Positions 22,418 to 31,668 of a stretch of DNA of 37,384 nt are shown piece by piece. Below the pieces are notes generated by a model. It had not been told where the DNA came from. It did not search any database and saw only the letters and a list, made by a program, of their open reading frames with translations. Within the stretch, counting starts at the first letter, position 1, and each line of letters begins with the position of its first letter. The position numbers were made by a program, and so were the translations under genes. Source of the stretch: Candidatus Methanomethylophilaceae archaeon (GTDB lineage Archaea; Thermoplasmatota; Thermoplasmata; Methanomassiliicoccales; Methanomethylophilaceae); the NCBI GenBank assembly GCA_944320485.1, contig CALUHQ010000048.1, forward strand, positions 1 to 37,384, written 5' to 3'.

Positions 22418-25400
22418 TCAAATCGCCTCCTTCTGCCTCTTCATGGCCTCCTCCTCGTAGCGGGAGACCTCGGCGAGGTCGGGCTGCATTATGACCCTGC
22501 TTATGCCGCTGGGCGGCCTGGTGACGCCGATCAGGTGGTCCGCCAGAGCCAGCGTGACCTTCCTCAGCGACACCTGTATGAACTGCGCCTTCGCGGAGCT
22601 CTCCTTGACCCTGCGGGCCACCATCTCCGCGTTGATCGAATCCAGGAACATGTCCACCTCGTCCAGCACGTAGAACGGGGACGGCTGGTGCTCCTGTATG
22701 GCGAATATGAACGACAGCGCCGTGAGGGACTTCTCCCCTCCGGACAGCGCCTCCAGTCTCAGGAGCTTGCCGTTCCTGGGCTTGGCGTTGATCAGCAGGC
22801 CTCCGGAGAACGGGTCGTCCTCGTCCTCCAGGCCCATGAAGGCCTCCCCGCCGCCGGAGAGCTGGGCGTAGATGGCCTTGAAGTTCTCGTTGACCGCGTC
22901 GTACGACTTCATGAACAGGCCCTTCTTCTTGGACGTCAGCGACGCCATCAGGCCCGTCAGCTCGGATATGTGCCTGTTGAGGGCCTCCACCTCGGCGTTC
23001 AGCCCGTCCAGGCGGGTCTTCTTCTCGTCGTACTCCTCTATCGCGCGGAGGTTCACGTTGCCGAGCCTGGCCATCACGGACTCCTGCGCCCTGATCGTGC
23101 GCCTGATCTCCTCCTCGGAGGGGATCGGCTGCACCACCTCGATTGTTATGGCGGCGACCTCGGTCTCGAGGTCGGACACCGACTGCTCGAGCTGCAGGGA
23201 CTGGGCGCGGAACGACTCCATGGCGGCCACCGAGTTCTCGATGTCCTTCGCCTTCTCCCTGATCTCGGAGTCCAGGCGGTACTTGTCGGCGACGAGCGCG
23301 TCCTTCTGGTTGCGGAGGTCCTCTATGCCGCCCTCCATCTCGGCCTCTATCGAGCGCAGGGCCTCCAGGTCTATCCTGGCCCTCTCCATGCGGGCCTCGT
23401 TCTCCCCGATGGCCGCCTCGTCATCGGCTATGGCGCGCATGACGGAGTCCAGCTGGATCTGCAGGGACTCGTTCTGCTTGCCGTACCCCGCCACCTCCGT
23501 GTCTATGCCGCCGATCTGGAGCCTGCAGTCGGAGATCCTCTCCTTAAGCTTCTAGATGCGGTCCCTGACGGCCTGGATCCTGTTCTGGAGGTCCGCGGGC
23601 GCAATCTCGGCCATGCGCGCCTTGATGCGGTTGCGCTCCTCCGTCAGCGAGGACAGTCTGGCGGACACCTCCCCGAACAGGTCCCTCGCGGCCTCGAGCT
23701 CGCCGTCGGCGTCGGATAGTCTCTGCCTGACGGCCTTCATCTGCTCCGAAGCGGATGAGCGGGCCTTCTCCAGCTCTGCCATGCGGCCCTTGATCTGGGC
23801 CATCCTCTCCCTCTGCTCCATCCCTGACGACGCCGACTTCCTCATCTCGTCGTCGATGGCACGGATCTCGTCGCGGACCTGCCTGAGCTTGGCGCGGACG
23901 TCCTCCAGGGCGTCCCCGGCCTTCCTGAGCCTCTCGCCGACCTCCGCCAGCTTGTCCTCGGAGGCCGCCCCGAACTTCAGCATGTTCTGCTGGCTCAGGT
24001 TCCCTCCGACCATGGCCCCGGAGGCCTCTATCAGCTCCCCTCCCTGGGTCACTATCCTGATGCCGCCCATTATGCGGCGGGCGGTGTCCATATCCCTCAC
24101 GACGAGCGTGTCCCCGAGGACGTACCAGAACGCGTTGTAGTACTTCTGGTCGAAGTCGATCAGGTCTATCGCGTACCCCTCGGTGTCCTTGACGCTCATT
24201 ATGGCCTTGGCCCTGGGCTTCCCGCCCATCATCTTGGTCAGCGGCAGGAACGTCACCCTGCCCAGCTTCTCCTTCTTGAGGTAGGCGATCGCGTCCGCCG
24301 CCACCTGGTCGTCGTCCACGACCACGGCCATCATCTTCCCGCCCGCCGCGACGGACAGGGCGGTCTCGAAGCCCTTGTCGACGGTGGCGAGCTCCTGGAT
24401 GGTCCCGTGTATGCCGCGCATCTCGCCCCTGTTCCTCAGGGACAGGATCGCCTCCACGGCGGCGCTGCCGCGGTTCATCCTCTCGGACACCTTCTTCTCG
24501 GCCTGCAGGGTGTTGTACTCCCCGTCGATCCTCCTGTACGCGGAGTTCAGCTCGGACTCCTGCTTCTCCAGCTCGGACTCCCTGCGCTTGGCGTCGAGGA
24601 TCCTCTTCCCGAAGTCCTCGGTGCTTGGACCTGCTTCGGCCTTCATCTGGTCCAGGCTCCACCTGGCGTCCTTGATCTCGAACTCTATGCTCTGGGCCCT
24701 CTCGTCCAGGTTGGCGAACGCGGTGTGCGCCTCCTCGGACGCCGCCTCGGCCCTCGCCAGGCGGCCCTGTGCGGCCCTGAGCTCCGATGAGCAGGAGTCG
24801 AAGTCCCTCTCCACCACGTCGAGCTCGGCCTGGAGCTGCCTCTGCTCCCCTCCGGTGTTCGCTATGGACTCGGAGATGGCGGACTCCTCCGCCCTCGCCT
24901 CCTCCATGGCGGCCTCCGCCTCCGACAATGACTGGACGAGCTCCTCGCGGTTCTGCTTGAGCATGACGACCTCGGAGTCGTTCCTGGACATGGACTCCTC
25001 GAAGCTGGCCTTGAAGGACATCTGCTCCTCCCTGTCGGCCTGAGCGGACTCGAGGCGGTCCTTCCTGGTGGCGAGCTCGATCTTGGCCTTCTCTATCCTG
25101 GCCTTGAGCTCCTTGTACTCGGGGCCGATCTTGGCTGCGATCTCCTCCTCCTTCCTGGATATCTCCGACTCCCTCTCGGCGAGTTCGGACTCGAGGGAGG
25201 ACTTCGCCGCCGTGTCGGATTCCACGCGGTCCCTGAGACGGGAAATCTGGCTTACGACCCCCTCCAGCTTGGAGCGCTCCATCTGGAGCCTCCTGTGGGA
25301 GTGCTGCGCCTTGGCCATCTCCAGGGCCCTCTGGGCCTCCAGGTACTCCTCCGCGTCCTTCCTGTCCTTGGCGAGGCGCTCCACCTGGTGGCTCAGCTCC

Positions 25401-26002
25401 TCCACGACGATCCCTATGCGGTCCAGGTTGGTCTCGGCCTCCTGCTTCTCGCTCCTGGCCTTCTCTATGTCCGCGTCGAAGCTGGCGATGCCCGATATGG
25501 CGTCTATGATGCGCCTGCGCTCCATCGCGCCCATCTGGACTATGCGGGTGACGTCACCCTGTTGGACCATGTTGTATCCGTCGGCGCTTATCCTGGCCTT
25601 TGTCAGCAGGGCGTCGAACTCGGTCATAGTCGATTTGCGGTCGTTGACGTAGAAATATGAGGTGTAGTCGGTCCCGTTGTCGGAGAGCTTGACATGACGG
25701 GTGAGCCTGACGGTGTCGTCGTCCCAGGGCATGAGGCGGTCCGTGTTGTCGAACACGAGGGAGACCTTCATGTACTGCGCCTTGCCCCTGGACTTCCCCC
25801 CGTCGAAAATCAGGTCCGTGAGCTTCCCGGCCCTGACCGCCTTGGAGCTCTTCGGCCCCAGGACGAAGAGGATGGCATCGGTTATGTTCGATTTCCCCGA
25901 CCCGTTCGGTCCGGTGACCGCTGTGTACCCCTCCATGAGGGGGACGGTCAGCTTCCCGCCGAACGATTTGAAGTTCTCCATCTCGACCGCTTTCAAATGC
26001 AA
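22418..26002 (-). CDS. smc: chromosome segregation protein SMC with an in-frame TAG codon
   Basis: Read through one TAG at 23552-23554, the frame gives a complete SMC of about 1,194 residues. N-terminal head: MHLKAVEMENFKSFGGKLTV and Walker A GPNGSGKSN (31-39). Coiled coil from about 170, hinge at about 510-690, returning coil, then signature LSGGEKSLTALSFIFA and Walker B FYVLDEVDMFLDS. Without readthrough the product would stop at residue 816 in the returning coil and lack the C-terminal head, so it could not hydrolyse ATP. The 19 codons after the TAG (KLKERISDCRLQIGGIDTE) keep coiled-coil character and the frame never shifts. The start is a TTG at 26002 with GAGGTG 6 bases upstream. The TAG could encode pyrrolysine, or be a mutation or sequence error. 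scpA and scpB follow. Confidence 0.9.
23552..23554 (-). other. in-frame TAG (amber) codon 817 of smc, candidate pyrrolysine codon
   Basis: Upstream codons read QAVRDRI and downstream codons read KLKERISD in the same frame. Single-base changes from CAG (Gln) or AAG (Lys) would give it. None of 37 genes here uses TAG to stop. Whether it is decoded cannot be told from sequence alone. Confidence 0.6.
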
Positions 26003-26117
26003 ACGTTACACCTCTGGGGCACTGCCCCTGCATCCCATCGACGTGCATGTCCGGTCGCTGACCGAGGTCCCTTCATTCCTCGGGCGCGCGCACGTCCTTA
26101 TAAGATATCCCCTGCGC

Positions 26118-26126
26118 CTATATAAT
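26118..26126 (-). promoter_or_regulatory. TATA box of the smc-scpA-scpB operon
   Basis: The minus strand reads ATTATATAG. A second AT-rich palindrome, CTTATAAG, lies at 26097-26104. Transcription would begin near 26096 or 26074, leaving a leader of 70-95 bases that includes the hairpins CGGTC-GCT-GACCG and GGGGC-ACT-GCCCC. Confidence 0.5.
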
Positions 26127-26168
26127 GGGTCGACCCGACGGGGGCCGACCGCCGCCCTGGGTGGACGG

Positions 26169-26945
26169 TCAGGACTCGTCCAGCATCCTGGGGATCTCGG
26201 CCACGGATCCGACGATCGCCGTAGGGCTCTTCCCCCACGACTCGACCATGGACATGTCCGTCTCCCCGGAGAGGACGAGGATCGACTGGGTCCCTGCCCT
26301 GACCGCCATCTCGATGTCGGTGTACAGCCTGTCGCCCACCATGACGGTGTCCGCGGGGTCGACTCTCAGCTCGCGGGCCGCCATCTCCAGCATGAGGCGG
26401 TTGGGCTTCCCGATCACGACTGCGGACGTCTGGCACATCTGCTCGAACATGCGGATGAACGGTCCGATGTCTATGTCGTAGGAGTCCTCCGTTGGACACA
26501 GGTCGTCCGGATGGGTGGCGATGAGCTCCGCCCCGGATGTCAGGAAATGGTACGCGTCGTTGATCTTGCGGTAGGTTATCGTGGTGTCGAACGTGAGGAC
26601 GACTATGTCGGGATCCTCGTCCACGATGGGTACCCCCGCGGCCCTCATCTCCTCCACGACCTCCGGCACGGCCACGGGATAGACCGTCTTCCCGGGACGC
26701 TCCGAGAGCAGGAACCGGATGGTGGCGATCGTCGAAGTCAGGATGTTCTCCAGGCCGACGTCGAAGCCCAGCCTGGACAGTTTGGACAGGTAGAACGACC
26801 TACCGTGGGCGGAGTTGTTGGTAAGGAATACGAACGGTATGCCGCGCCTCTTCAGTTCGGCTATGAACTCGACCGCTCCCGGGATCGGCACGCCGCCCTT
26901 GTAGACCGTGCCGTCCATGTCGATCATGAAGCCGCCGAACCTCAT
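26169..26945 (-). CDS. HAD-superfamily phosphatase, NagD-like
   Basis: A 258-residue HAD hydrolase. Motif I is Asp9/Asp11 in DMDGTVYKG, motif II FLTNNS, motif III Lys in VIGKPN, and motif IV GDRLYTDIE. A cap domain lies between II and III (about 75-175). NagD-like members remove phosphate from sugar phosphates, phosphoglycolate or nucleotides. The substrate here is not evident. The frame runs upstream to 27446, but that part lies out of frame over the uracil-DNA glycosylase gene. The ATG at 26945 overlaps that gene's TGA (ATGA), so coupling is clear. It is the last gene of the carS-pyrE-udg group. Confidence 0.87.
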   Translation of the reverse strand: MRFGGFMIDMDGTVYKGGVPIPGAVEFIAELKRRGIPFVFLTNNSAHGRSFYLSKLSRLGFDVGLENILTSTIATIRFLLSERPGKTVYPVAVPEVVEEMRAAGVPIVDEDPDIVVLTFDTTITYRKINDAYHFLTSGAELIATHPDDLCPTEDSYDIDIGPFIRMFEQMCQTSAVVIGKPNRLMLEMAARELRVDPADTVMVGDRLYTDIEMAVRAGTQSILVLSGETDMSMVESWGKSPTAIVGSVAEIPRMLDES

Positions 26946-27472
26946 TTGAGCCACTCCGCGACCACGCGCATGGTCTCCTGCAGCGCCGCGCGGGAATCCT
27001 TGTTGTAGATGGTCGCGGCAGGATGGTACGTGGGGATGAAGACTATCTCCCTGTCGCGGACCTTGATCGTGATCGGGATGTTGACTATCTCGGACATCGG
27101 GCCCTCGTAGCCCATCAGGTCGCGGCAGGCGGACTTCCCGAGACCGACGATGAGCCTCGCGTCGTACAGCTCCGACTCCAGGAACTGGCGGCACGCCGCC
27201 ATCTCCTCGGGCATCGGGTCTCTGTTGTTGGGCGGCCTGCACTTGACCGTGTTGGTGATCATGACCTTGGTCCTGTCGAACCCGGCCTCCCTCATCATGT
27301 TGTCCAGGATCTTCCCGGAGCGGCCGACGAACGGACGGCCCTCCAGGTCCTCGAACTCCCCCGGACCCTCCCCGACGAACACTATGCCGTATGAGGGATT
27401 CCCGTCTGGCAGCACTATCGTGGTGCGTCCCCTGTGAAGGTCGCACAGCTTGCAGTCCGGGGACGGCCTCAT
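26942..27472 (-). CDS. udg: type-4 uracil-DNA glycosylase (4Fe-4S)
   Basis: A 176-residue family 4 UDG, which excises uracil from DNA in base-excision repair. Iron-sulfur ligands are Cys7 and Cys10 (CKLC), Cys78 and Cys94. The catalytic motif GEGPGEFEDLEGRPFVG begins at residue 34. The C-terminal TYHPAATI carries the conserved His-Pro. The length is normal and all key residues are present. The start overlaps the pyrE stop by 4 bases and the end overlaps the HAD gene by 4 bases. Confidence 0.92.
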   Translation of the reverse strand: MRPSPDCKLCDLHRGRTTIVLPDGNPSYGIVFVGEGPGEFEDLEGRPFVGRSGKILDNMMREAGFDRTKVMITNTVKCRPPNNRDPMPEEMAACRQFLESELYDARLIVGLGKSACRDLMGYEGPMSEIVNIPITIKVRDREIVFIPTYHPAATIYNKDSRAALQETMRVVAEWLK

Positions 27473-27996
27473 CTCTTCACCAGCTCGGAGGCCCTCACCA
27501 GCGGACGGAAGTCCACGCCGGCCTCCGCCAGATTCTCGGCCCCGCCGCCCTCGCGGTCTATGACGGAGATCACGTGCTCCACGACGGCGCCCGCCTCGCG
27601 GAGGGTGCCTATGGCCTTGATGCTGGAGCCTGCGGTGGTGATGACGTCCTCCACCACCAGTACCCTGTCGCCGGGGTTGAGGTCCCCCTCGATGAGCTTG
27701 CCGGTGCCGTGGTCCTTCTTCTCCTTACGGATCATCACGTACGGGATTCCGGTCTCGAGGGCAAGGGCGGTCGCCAGCGGGACGGACCCGAGCACGACCC
27801 CCGCGATCCTGTCGGCGGCGATCCCCTCGGCCCTCATCTTCTCCGCCATGAGCCTGGCGATGAGCCGGAGGACCTCCGGGTTCGTGCTTGCCTTCTTGAT
27901 GTCGATGTAGTAGTCGCTCTTGGCGCCAGATGCGAGGGTGAACTCGCCGAACTGCAGCGCCCCGCAGTCCTTCAATGCCTGAGATAGCTCGCTCAT
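27469..27996 (-). CDS. pyrE: orotate phosphoribosyltransferase
   Basis: A 175-residue PyrE, which makes orotidine monophosphate from orotate and PRPP. The PRPP-binding signature is VLVVEDVITTAGSSIKA (about 110-126). IRKEKKDHGTGKLIEG is the flexible catalytic loop, and GVVLGSVPLATALA the upstream strand. The ASGAKSDYYIDIKKA N-terminal region is typical of the short archaeal form. It starts 4 bases after carS and overlaps udg by 4 bases, so four small genes form one message. Confidence 0.93.
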   Translation of the reverse strand: MSELSQALKDCGALQFGEFTLASGAKSDYYIDIKKASTNPEVLRLIARLMAEKMRAEGIAADRIAGVVLGSVPLATALALETGIPYVMIRKEKKDHGTGKLIEGDLNPGDRVLVVEDVITTAGSSIKAIGTLREAGAVVEHVISVIDREGGGAENLAEAGVDFRPLVRASELVKR

Positions 27997-28000
27997 GGAA

Positions 28001-28573
28001 TCACCAGGGCTCCTTCTTGAGCCCCATCCTGTATCCGATGATGTTCACGACCCTGTGGATCGCGAACATGATCACGATGATGAAGATGAGGGCCGCTATG
28101 TGCCAGCCCTCGATGTAATTAGCATAGACCCAGTCAGGGAAGAACAGGGCCGTGACCAGGAACGCGCCTATGACGAAGTCGTACTGGTCCAGGATGGGCG
28201 CCTTCTGACCGCGCTCCATCCCCAGGCGCCTCTTTATGAAGGCGCCGCAGAGGTCGCCCAGCACCGCCCCGAAGGACAGGCATGCGAGGACGCCCACGTT
28301 GCCCCAGAAGGGTCCGTATCCCCAGAAGTTGTCGGGGTCCCAGATCCAAGAGATGCCTATCAACACCAGCCCGAGGGCTATGCCCGAGAAGGCCCCTCCG
28401 AAGAATCCCCTCCAGGACTTGCCGTCACCGAAGATCCTCTTCCCCCTCCAGGACTTGCCGAAATCCATCTTGGTCTCTCCGCCGAAGACGACGGCGGCCG
28501 AGTTCGGCACCATGGCGGGAAGGAAGAGCCACAGGCCCGTGAACATTATGGCGATGACTCCGACGACATCCAT
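28001..28573 (-). CDS. carS: CDP-archaeol synthase
   Basis: A 190-residue integral membrane protein with about five transmembrane helices. The family motif lies between helices 1 and 2: PNSAAVVFGGETKMDFGKSW, then GKRIFGDGKSWRGFFGG. The conserved ILDQYDFVIG follows near 128-137. CarS transfers CMP from CTP to digeranylgeranylglyceryl phosphate, giving the precursor of all archaeal phospholipids. The ATG at 28573 is preceded by AGGTG at 5 bases and by a TATA-like GTTTAATC at 28607-28614. Two other lipid genes lie within 4 kb. Confidence 0.92.
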   Translation of the reverse strand: MDVVGVIAIMFTGLWLFLPAMVPNSAAVVFGGETKMDFGKSWRGKRIFGDGKSWRGFFGGAFSGIALGLVLIGISWIWDPDNFWGYGPFWGNVGVLACLSFGAVLGDLCGAFIKRRLGMERGQKAPILDQYDFVIGAFLVTALFFPDWVYANYIEGWHIAALIFIIVIMFAIHRVVNIIGYRMGLKKEPW

Positions 28574-28606
28574 GGACGCACCTGTCGGATAATGCCCGCT
28601 GTCACG

Positions 28607-28614
28607 TTTAATCC
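28607..28614 (-). promoter_or_regulatory. probable TATA box of the carS-pyrE-udg-HAD operon
   Basis: The minus strand reads GATTAAAC, with transcription predicted near 28584, just ahead of the AGGTG ribosome-binding site at 28579-28583. It fills most of the 43-base gap after the MFS gene. Confidence 0.45.
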
Positions 28615-28616
28615 TT

Positions 28617-30014
28617 TCATTCGCTGTCGGCAGAGGAAAGCCTCTTCTCCTTGACCGCGAAGGCGGTGACGAAGGAGACGACTGAGAGCAGCACGCCGCA
28701 GAGCATCGCCACGGCCATGCCCTCCATGAACGCCTCTGGGCTCAGGTCCTCGATGGCCACGCCTGCGGAGCCGCTGCCTGTGGTGAGCAGGGAAGCGAAG
28801 AGGGCGGTGCCTATAGTGCTGCCAATGTAGACGATGAAGTTCATCAGGGACGACCCGATGGCCTTCTGCTCCTCCGGCAGGCTGTCCACTATGCGTCCGG
28901 ACGATGCCGCACCGCAGAGCCCCCACATCAGGCCTATCACGACGGATACCACGATCATAGGCACGATGCCCATGTCGGGATCTATGGCGTACAGCATCGC
29001 CGTGTACACTATGCCCAGGAAGGACGCGATGACGGCGAACAGGCGACGTCCGTGACGGTCCGTGTAGTTCCCCGCCGGGATGCTCAGGGACAGCGAGATC
29101 AGCGATGGCAGCAGCAGTATGCCACCGCAAGCCAGCGAGCTCAGGCCGAGCTCTATCTCCATGTAGAACGGGAGGATGTACAGCACACCCATGTAGACCA
29201 GGTTGATGACCATGTAGGAGATCAGGGTCAGGTCCAGGTCGCGGATCTTGAACACCCTGACGTCCAGCAGGGGGTCGGAGGCGCGAAGGCTCTCCACGAC
29301 GAACAGGACGAGCATGACGATCGCCACGACACCCGCCAGGATGCATGCGGTCCTCTCCTCGGCATATGACATGCGCTCGATGGCGTACACCCCGAACGCT
29401 ATCGCCAGGAACAGCAGGGCCGTCCCCTTCCTGTCCACGAAGAAGGACGTCTTCTCCTCCTTGGGAAGAGCGACGTGCCCGATGGCTATAGCAGCTATTC
29501 CCAGGGGGATGTTGATGAGGAATATCCAGTGCCACGAAAGCAGACCGACCAGCAGGCCTCCGAGGGCGGGACCTATGGCGAAACCCAGGGCGGCCGCGAC
29601 GGTCATTATTCCCAGCGACTTGCCCAGATGCTTGGCGGGAAGCAGCTTGACGCAGATCATCGGGGCGACGGCCGCCAGCGCAGCGGCTCCGATACCCTGC
29701 AGGATCCTCGATGCGACAAGCACCGTCAAGGTAGGTGACAGGGCGCAGGCCAGGGACCCTATGGTGAATACGACGAACCCCGAGAGGAAGACCTTGCGTA
29801 TATGGCCGGCGTCGGCGATCTTGCCGAACGGCAGGAGCAGTCCGGCCAGCATGAGGAAGTAGCTGATGGTGACCCACGACACGACGCTGGTGTCGGTCCC
29901 GAAGGAGTCCGCTATGGATGGCAGCGCGACGTTCACAATGCTTCCGTCTATACCATCCATCAGGACGCCGAACACCATCGTGATGATGATCAGCGTCGAA
30001 CCCCTTTCCTCCAT
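28617..30014 (-). CDS. MFS transporter, DHA2 (EmrB/QacA-like) drug exporter family
   Basis: A 465-residue membrane protein with about 12-14 transmembrane helices. MDGIDGSIVNVALPSIADSF (about 19-38) is the DHA2 signature in helix 1, where an acidic residue couples protons. A helix-5 region rich in Gly and Pro (FAIGPALGGLLVG) is the antiporter motif C. It probably exports hydrophobic compounds by proton antiport, and the substrate cannot be predicted. The promoter TATA (GTATTATACA, 30034-30043) lies 25 bases from the ATG, so the mRNA is leaderless. Confidence 0.85.
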   Translation of the reverse strand: MEERGSTLIIITMVFGVLMDGIDGSIVNVALPSIADSFGTDTSVVSWVTISYFLMLAGLLLPFGKIADAGHIRKVFLSGFVVFTIGSLACALSPTLTVLVASRILQGIGAAALAAVAPMICVKLLPAKHLGKSLGIMTVAAALGFAIGPALGGLLVGLLSWHWIFLINIPLGIAAIAIGHVALPKEEKTSFFVDRKGTALLFLAIAFGVYAIERMSYAEERTACILAGVVAIVMLVLFVVESLRASDPLLDVRVFKIRDLDLTLISYMVINLVYMGVLYILPFYMEIELGLSSLACGGILLLPSLISLSLSIPAGNYTDRHGRRLFAVIASFLGIVYTAMLYAIDPDMGIVPMIVVSVVIGLMWGLCGAASSGRIVDSLPEEQKAIGSSLMNFIVYIGSTIGTALFASLLTTGSGSAGVAIEDLSPEAFMEGMAVAMLCGVLLSVVSFVTAFAVKEKRLSSADSE

Positions 30015-30033
30015 GCTTTAAGAATCGGGATGT

Positions 30034-30043
30034 TGTATAATAC
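30034..30043 (-). promoter_or_regulatory. TATA box of the MFS transporter gene
   Basis: The minus strand reads GTATTATACA, centred 25 bases upstream of the ATG at 30014. It supports a leaderless start. Confidence 0.55.
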
Positions 30044-30098
30044 AGTTTCATGACCTGGGACCGTCAACGATATAGCATTGTCACGCCTACGAAGCGGC

Positions 30099-30557
30099 AT
30101 GTTGGTCCTGGACAGCTCCGCTTTCTTCTCCATGGATGCCCTCCCCGATGAGGAGCACGTGTGCCCTCCCGGCGTGATCAGGGAACTGGAGAAGTACGAG
30201 GACCCCCGCCTGGCGCTGTGGGGCGACATGGTCCGGGTGTCGGACTGCTCCAAGGAATCGCTGGAGAAGGTGGAGGCCGCGGCACGCAGGAGCGGCGACC
30301 TCGGGAGGCTGTCGCCGGTGGACATGACCGTCCTGGCCCTGGCCCTCGATGTCGGAGGGACCATCCTCTCGGACGACTACTCCATACAGAACGTGGCCCG
30401 CATTATGGGCATAGGCTTCAGGCCGGTGGGGATGAAGGGCATCCAGAAGGTGTACAGGTGGAACTACCAGTGCATCGGCTGCCGCAAGTGGTACAAGGAG
30501 AAGATGGCCGAGTGCCCGATATGCGGATCGCCCATGAAGGCCTGCAGGCACAAGTGA
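30099..30557 (+). CDS. nob1: ribosome maturation endonuclease NOB1 (PIN domain plus zinc ribbon)
   Basis: A 152-residue NOB1, the endonuclease that makes the 3' end of 16S rRNA. PIN-domain acids: Asp5 in MLVLDSSAFF, Asp75 in SPVDMTVLALAL, and Asp92/Asp93 in LSDDYSIQNVA. The zinc ribbon has Cys125, Cys128, Cys139 and Cys142 (CIGC...CPIC). The frame opens at a TTG at 30078, but the ATG at 30099 gives the usual MxVLDSSAF start, and a weak GATATAGC box about 27 bases upstream fits a leaderless mRNA. It is divergent from the MFS gene and convergent with the geranylgeranyl reductase gene, 11 bases away. Confidence 0.88.
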   Translation: MLVLDSSAFFSMDALPDEEHVCPPGVIRELEKYEDPRLALWGDMVRVSDCSKESLEKVEAAARRSGDLGRLSPVDMTVLALALDVGGTILSDDYSIQNVARIMGIGFRPVGMKGIQKVYRWNYQCIGCRKWYKEKMAECPICGSPMKACRHK

Positions 30558-30568
30558 CCGTCGTGCCT

Positions 30569-31663
30569 TCAGGGGAATATGCGCTTGCACCTGATCAGGT
30601 TGCCCATCCTGCGCATCCCGAGGATCGACATGCACAGCCCGGTGCTCCCCTCGGACCTGAACGCGAACGTGTCGGCGAGCTTCTTGTTGAAGGCGGCGGT
30701 CTTCAGCGGCTTCTCCATGATGTGGCGCCACTGCACCTCGTAATCCGACAGCGGGCTTCCCGACGAGATGTTGGATGCCGCGACGGTGCCGCAGATCCTT
30801 CCCGCTATCATGGCCAGGGGGATACCTCCTCCGTTGACGGATATGACCTGCCCGGCCGCGTCCCCCACGACCATCCCGTTGCCCGAGACCGTCCTGTCGA
30901 TGGGACCCTCGCTGGGGACGTACTTGCCCTCCAGCTTGCTGAACTCCTCGAACCCGCGGTTCTTCGCGAACTTCTCGAAGTACTCCGAGAGGTTACCGTC
31001 GCTGAACTTCGGCGAGAATCCGACGCCCACGTTGGCGCGCCCGTCCTTCGGGATGATCCAGCTGTAGGCGCCCGGCGCCACGTCCCCGAAGAACATGTAG
31101 GTGTAGGGCTCGAAGTCCCCCTTCACCTGGGCGGTGACCGCGGGGTACGGGTTGCGGTTCTTGGCGAGACCGAGGGACCTCGCCACACGGGACCCGGGGC
31201 CGTCCGCCCCGACGATGACCTTGTACTCGATCTCCCCCTGGGATGTGACGGCGACCCCGCCCTCGATCCCCTTGAAGAGGCAGTTCATCTCCAGCCTCGC
31301 CCCGGCCTCGACGGCCTGCTTGGCGAGGTACTGGTCGAAGCGGTCCCTGTCGGTGGTGTACCCGTCGAAGTCCAGGAGCGTGACCTTCCCCTTGGGGTCG
31401 ACGAGCTTGATCCCCTTGATGTCCAGGCATCTCAGGGAGTCGGGGACGTCGAAAAGCGACTCCCCGTCGGTGAGGTTGGGAAACATCCCCTCGATCTCGG
31501 ACATCCCGGGCATGAACTCCCCGCACCTGACGGGGACGCCCACCTCCGGACGCCTCTCTATGAACATGACGTCGGCACCGCCCTCCGCGGCATATCTGGC
31601 GGTGGTACTGCCTGCCGGGCCGGAGCCGACGACCAGGACATCGACCTTGGTCCTCTCTGCCAT
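30569..31663 (-). CDS. geranylgeranyl reductase family flavoprotein (archaeal lipid saturation)
   Basis: A 364-residue FAD enzyme. The Rossmann motif is VDVLVVGSGPAGSTTARYAA near the N-terminus, VGADGPGSRVARSLG the middle motif, and VVGDAAGQVISVNGGGIPLA the second FAD motif. The class hydrogenates the isoprenoid chains of archaeal lipids or of geranylgeranyl precursors. A GTG at 31672 would add three residues, but AGGTGA lies five bases before the ATG at 31663, which is therefore chosen. It begins 5 bases after the prenyl diphosphate synthase stop, so the enzyme that makes the chain and the one that saturates it are co-transcribed. Confidence 0.88.
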   Translation of the reverse strand: MAERTKVDVLVVGSGPAGSTTARYAAEGGADVMFIERRPEVGVPVRCGEFMPGMSEIEGMFPNLTDGESLFDVPDSLRCLDIKGIKLVDPKGKVTLLDFDGYTTDRDRFDQYLAKQAVEAGARLEMNCLFKGIEGGVAVTSQGEIEYKVIVGADGPGSRVARSLGLAKNRNPYPAVTAQVKGDFEPYTYMFFGDVAPGAYSWIIPKDGRANVGVGFSPKFSDGNLSEYFEKFAKNRGFEEFSKLEGKYVPSEGPIDRTVSGNGMVVGDAAGQVISVNGGGIPLAMIAGRICGTVAASNISSGSPLSDYEVQWRHIMEKPLKTAAFNKKLADTFAFRSEGSTGLCMSILGMRRMGNLIRCKRIFP

Positions 31664-31668
31664 ATGAT

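Noticed and set aside
22418..23494. Downstream part of smc as a separate gene starting at 23494
   Set aside because: Its apparent start is an ordinary GTG Val codon in the coil, there is no independent head domain or promoter, and the frame joins directly to the upstream part through one TAG.
23552..23554. Frameshift as cause of the smc break
   Set aside because: Codons upstream and downstream are in the same frame with no gain or loss of bases; only the codon TAG interrupts.
26169..27446. One fused protein of 425 residues (glycosylase plus phosphatase)
   Set aside because: The first 167 codons are out of frame with the real glycosylase; the phosphatase starts at 26945.
28546..30051. Minus-strand 501-codon frame over the MFS gene
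   Set aside because: Out of frame with the transporter on the same strand and Arg/His/Gly-rich; the 465-residue frame with membrane helices is the real one.
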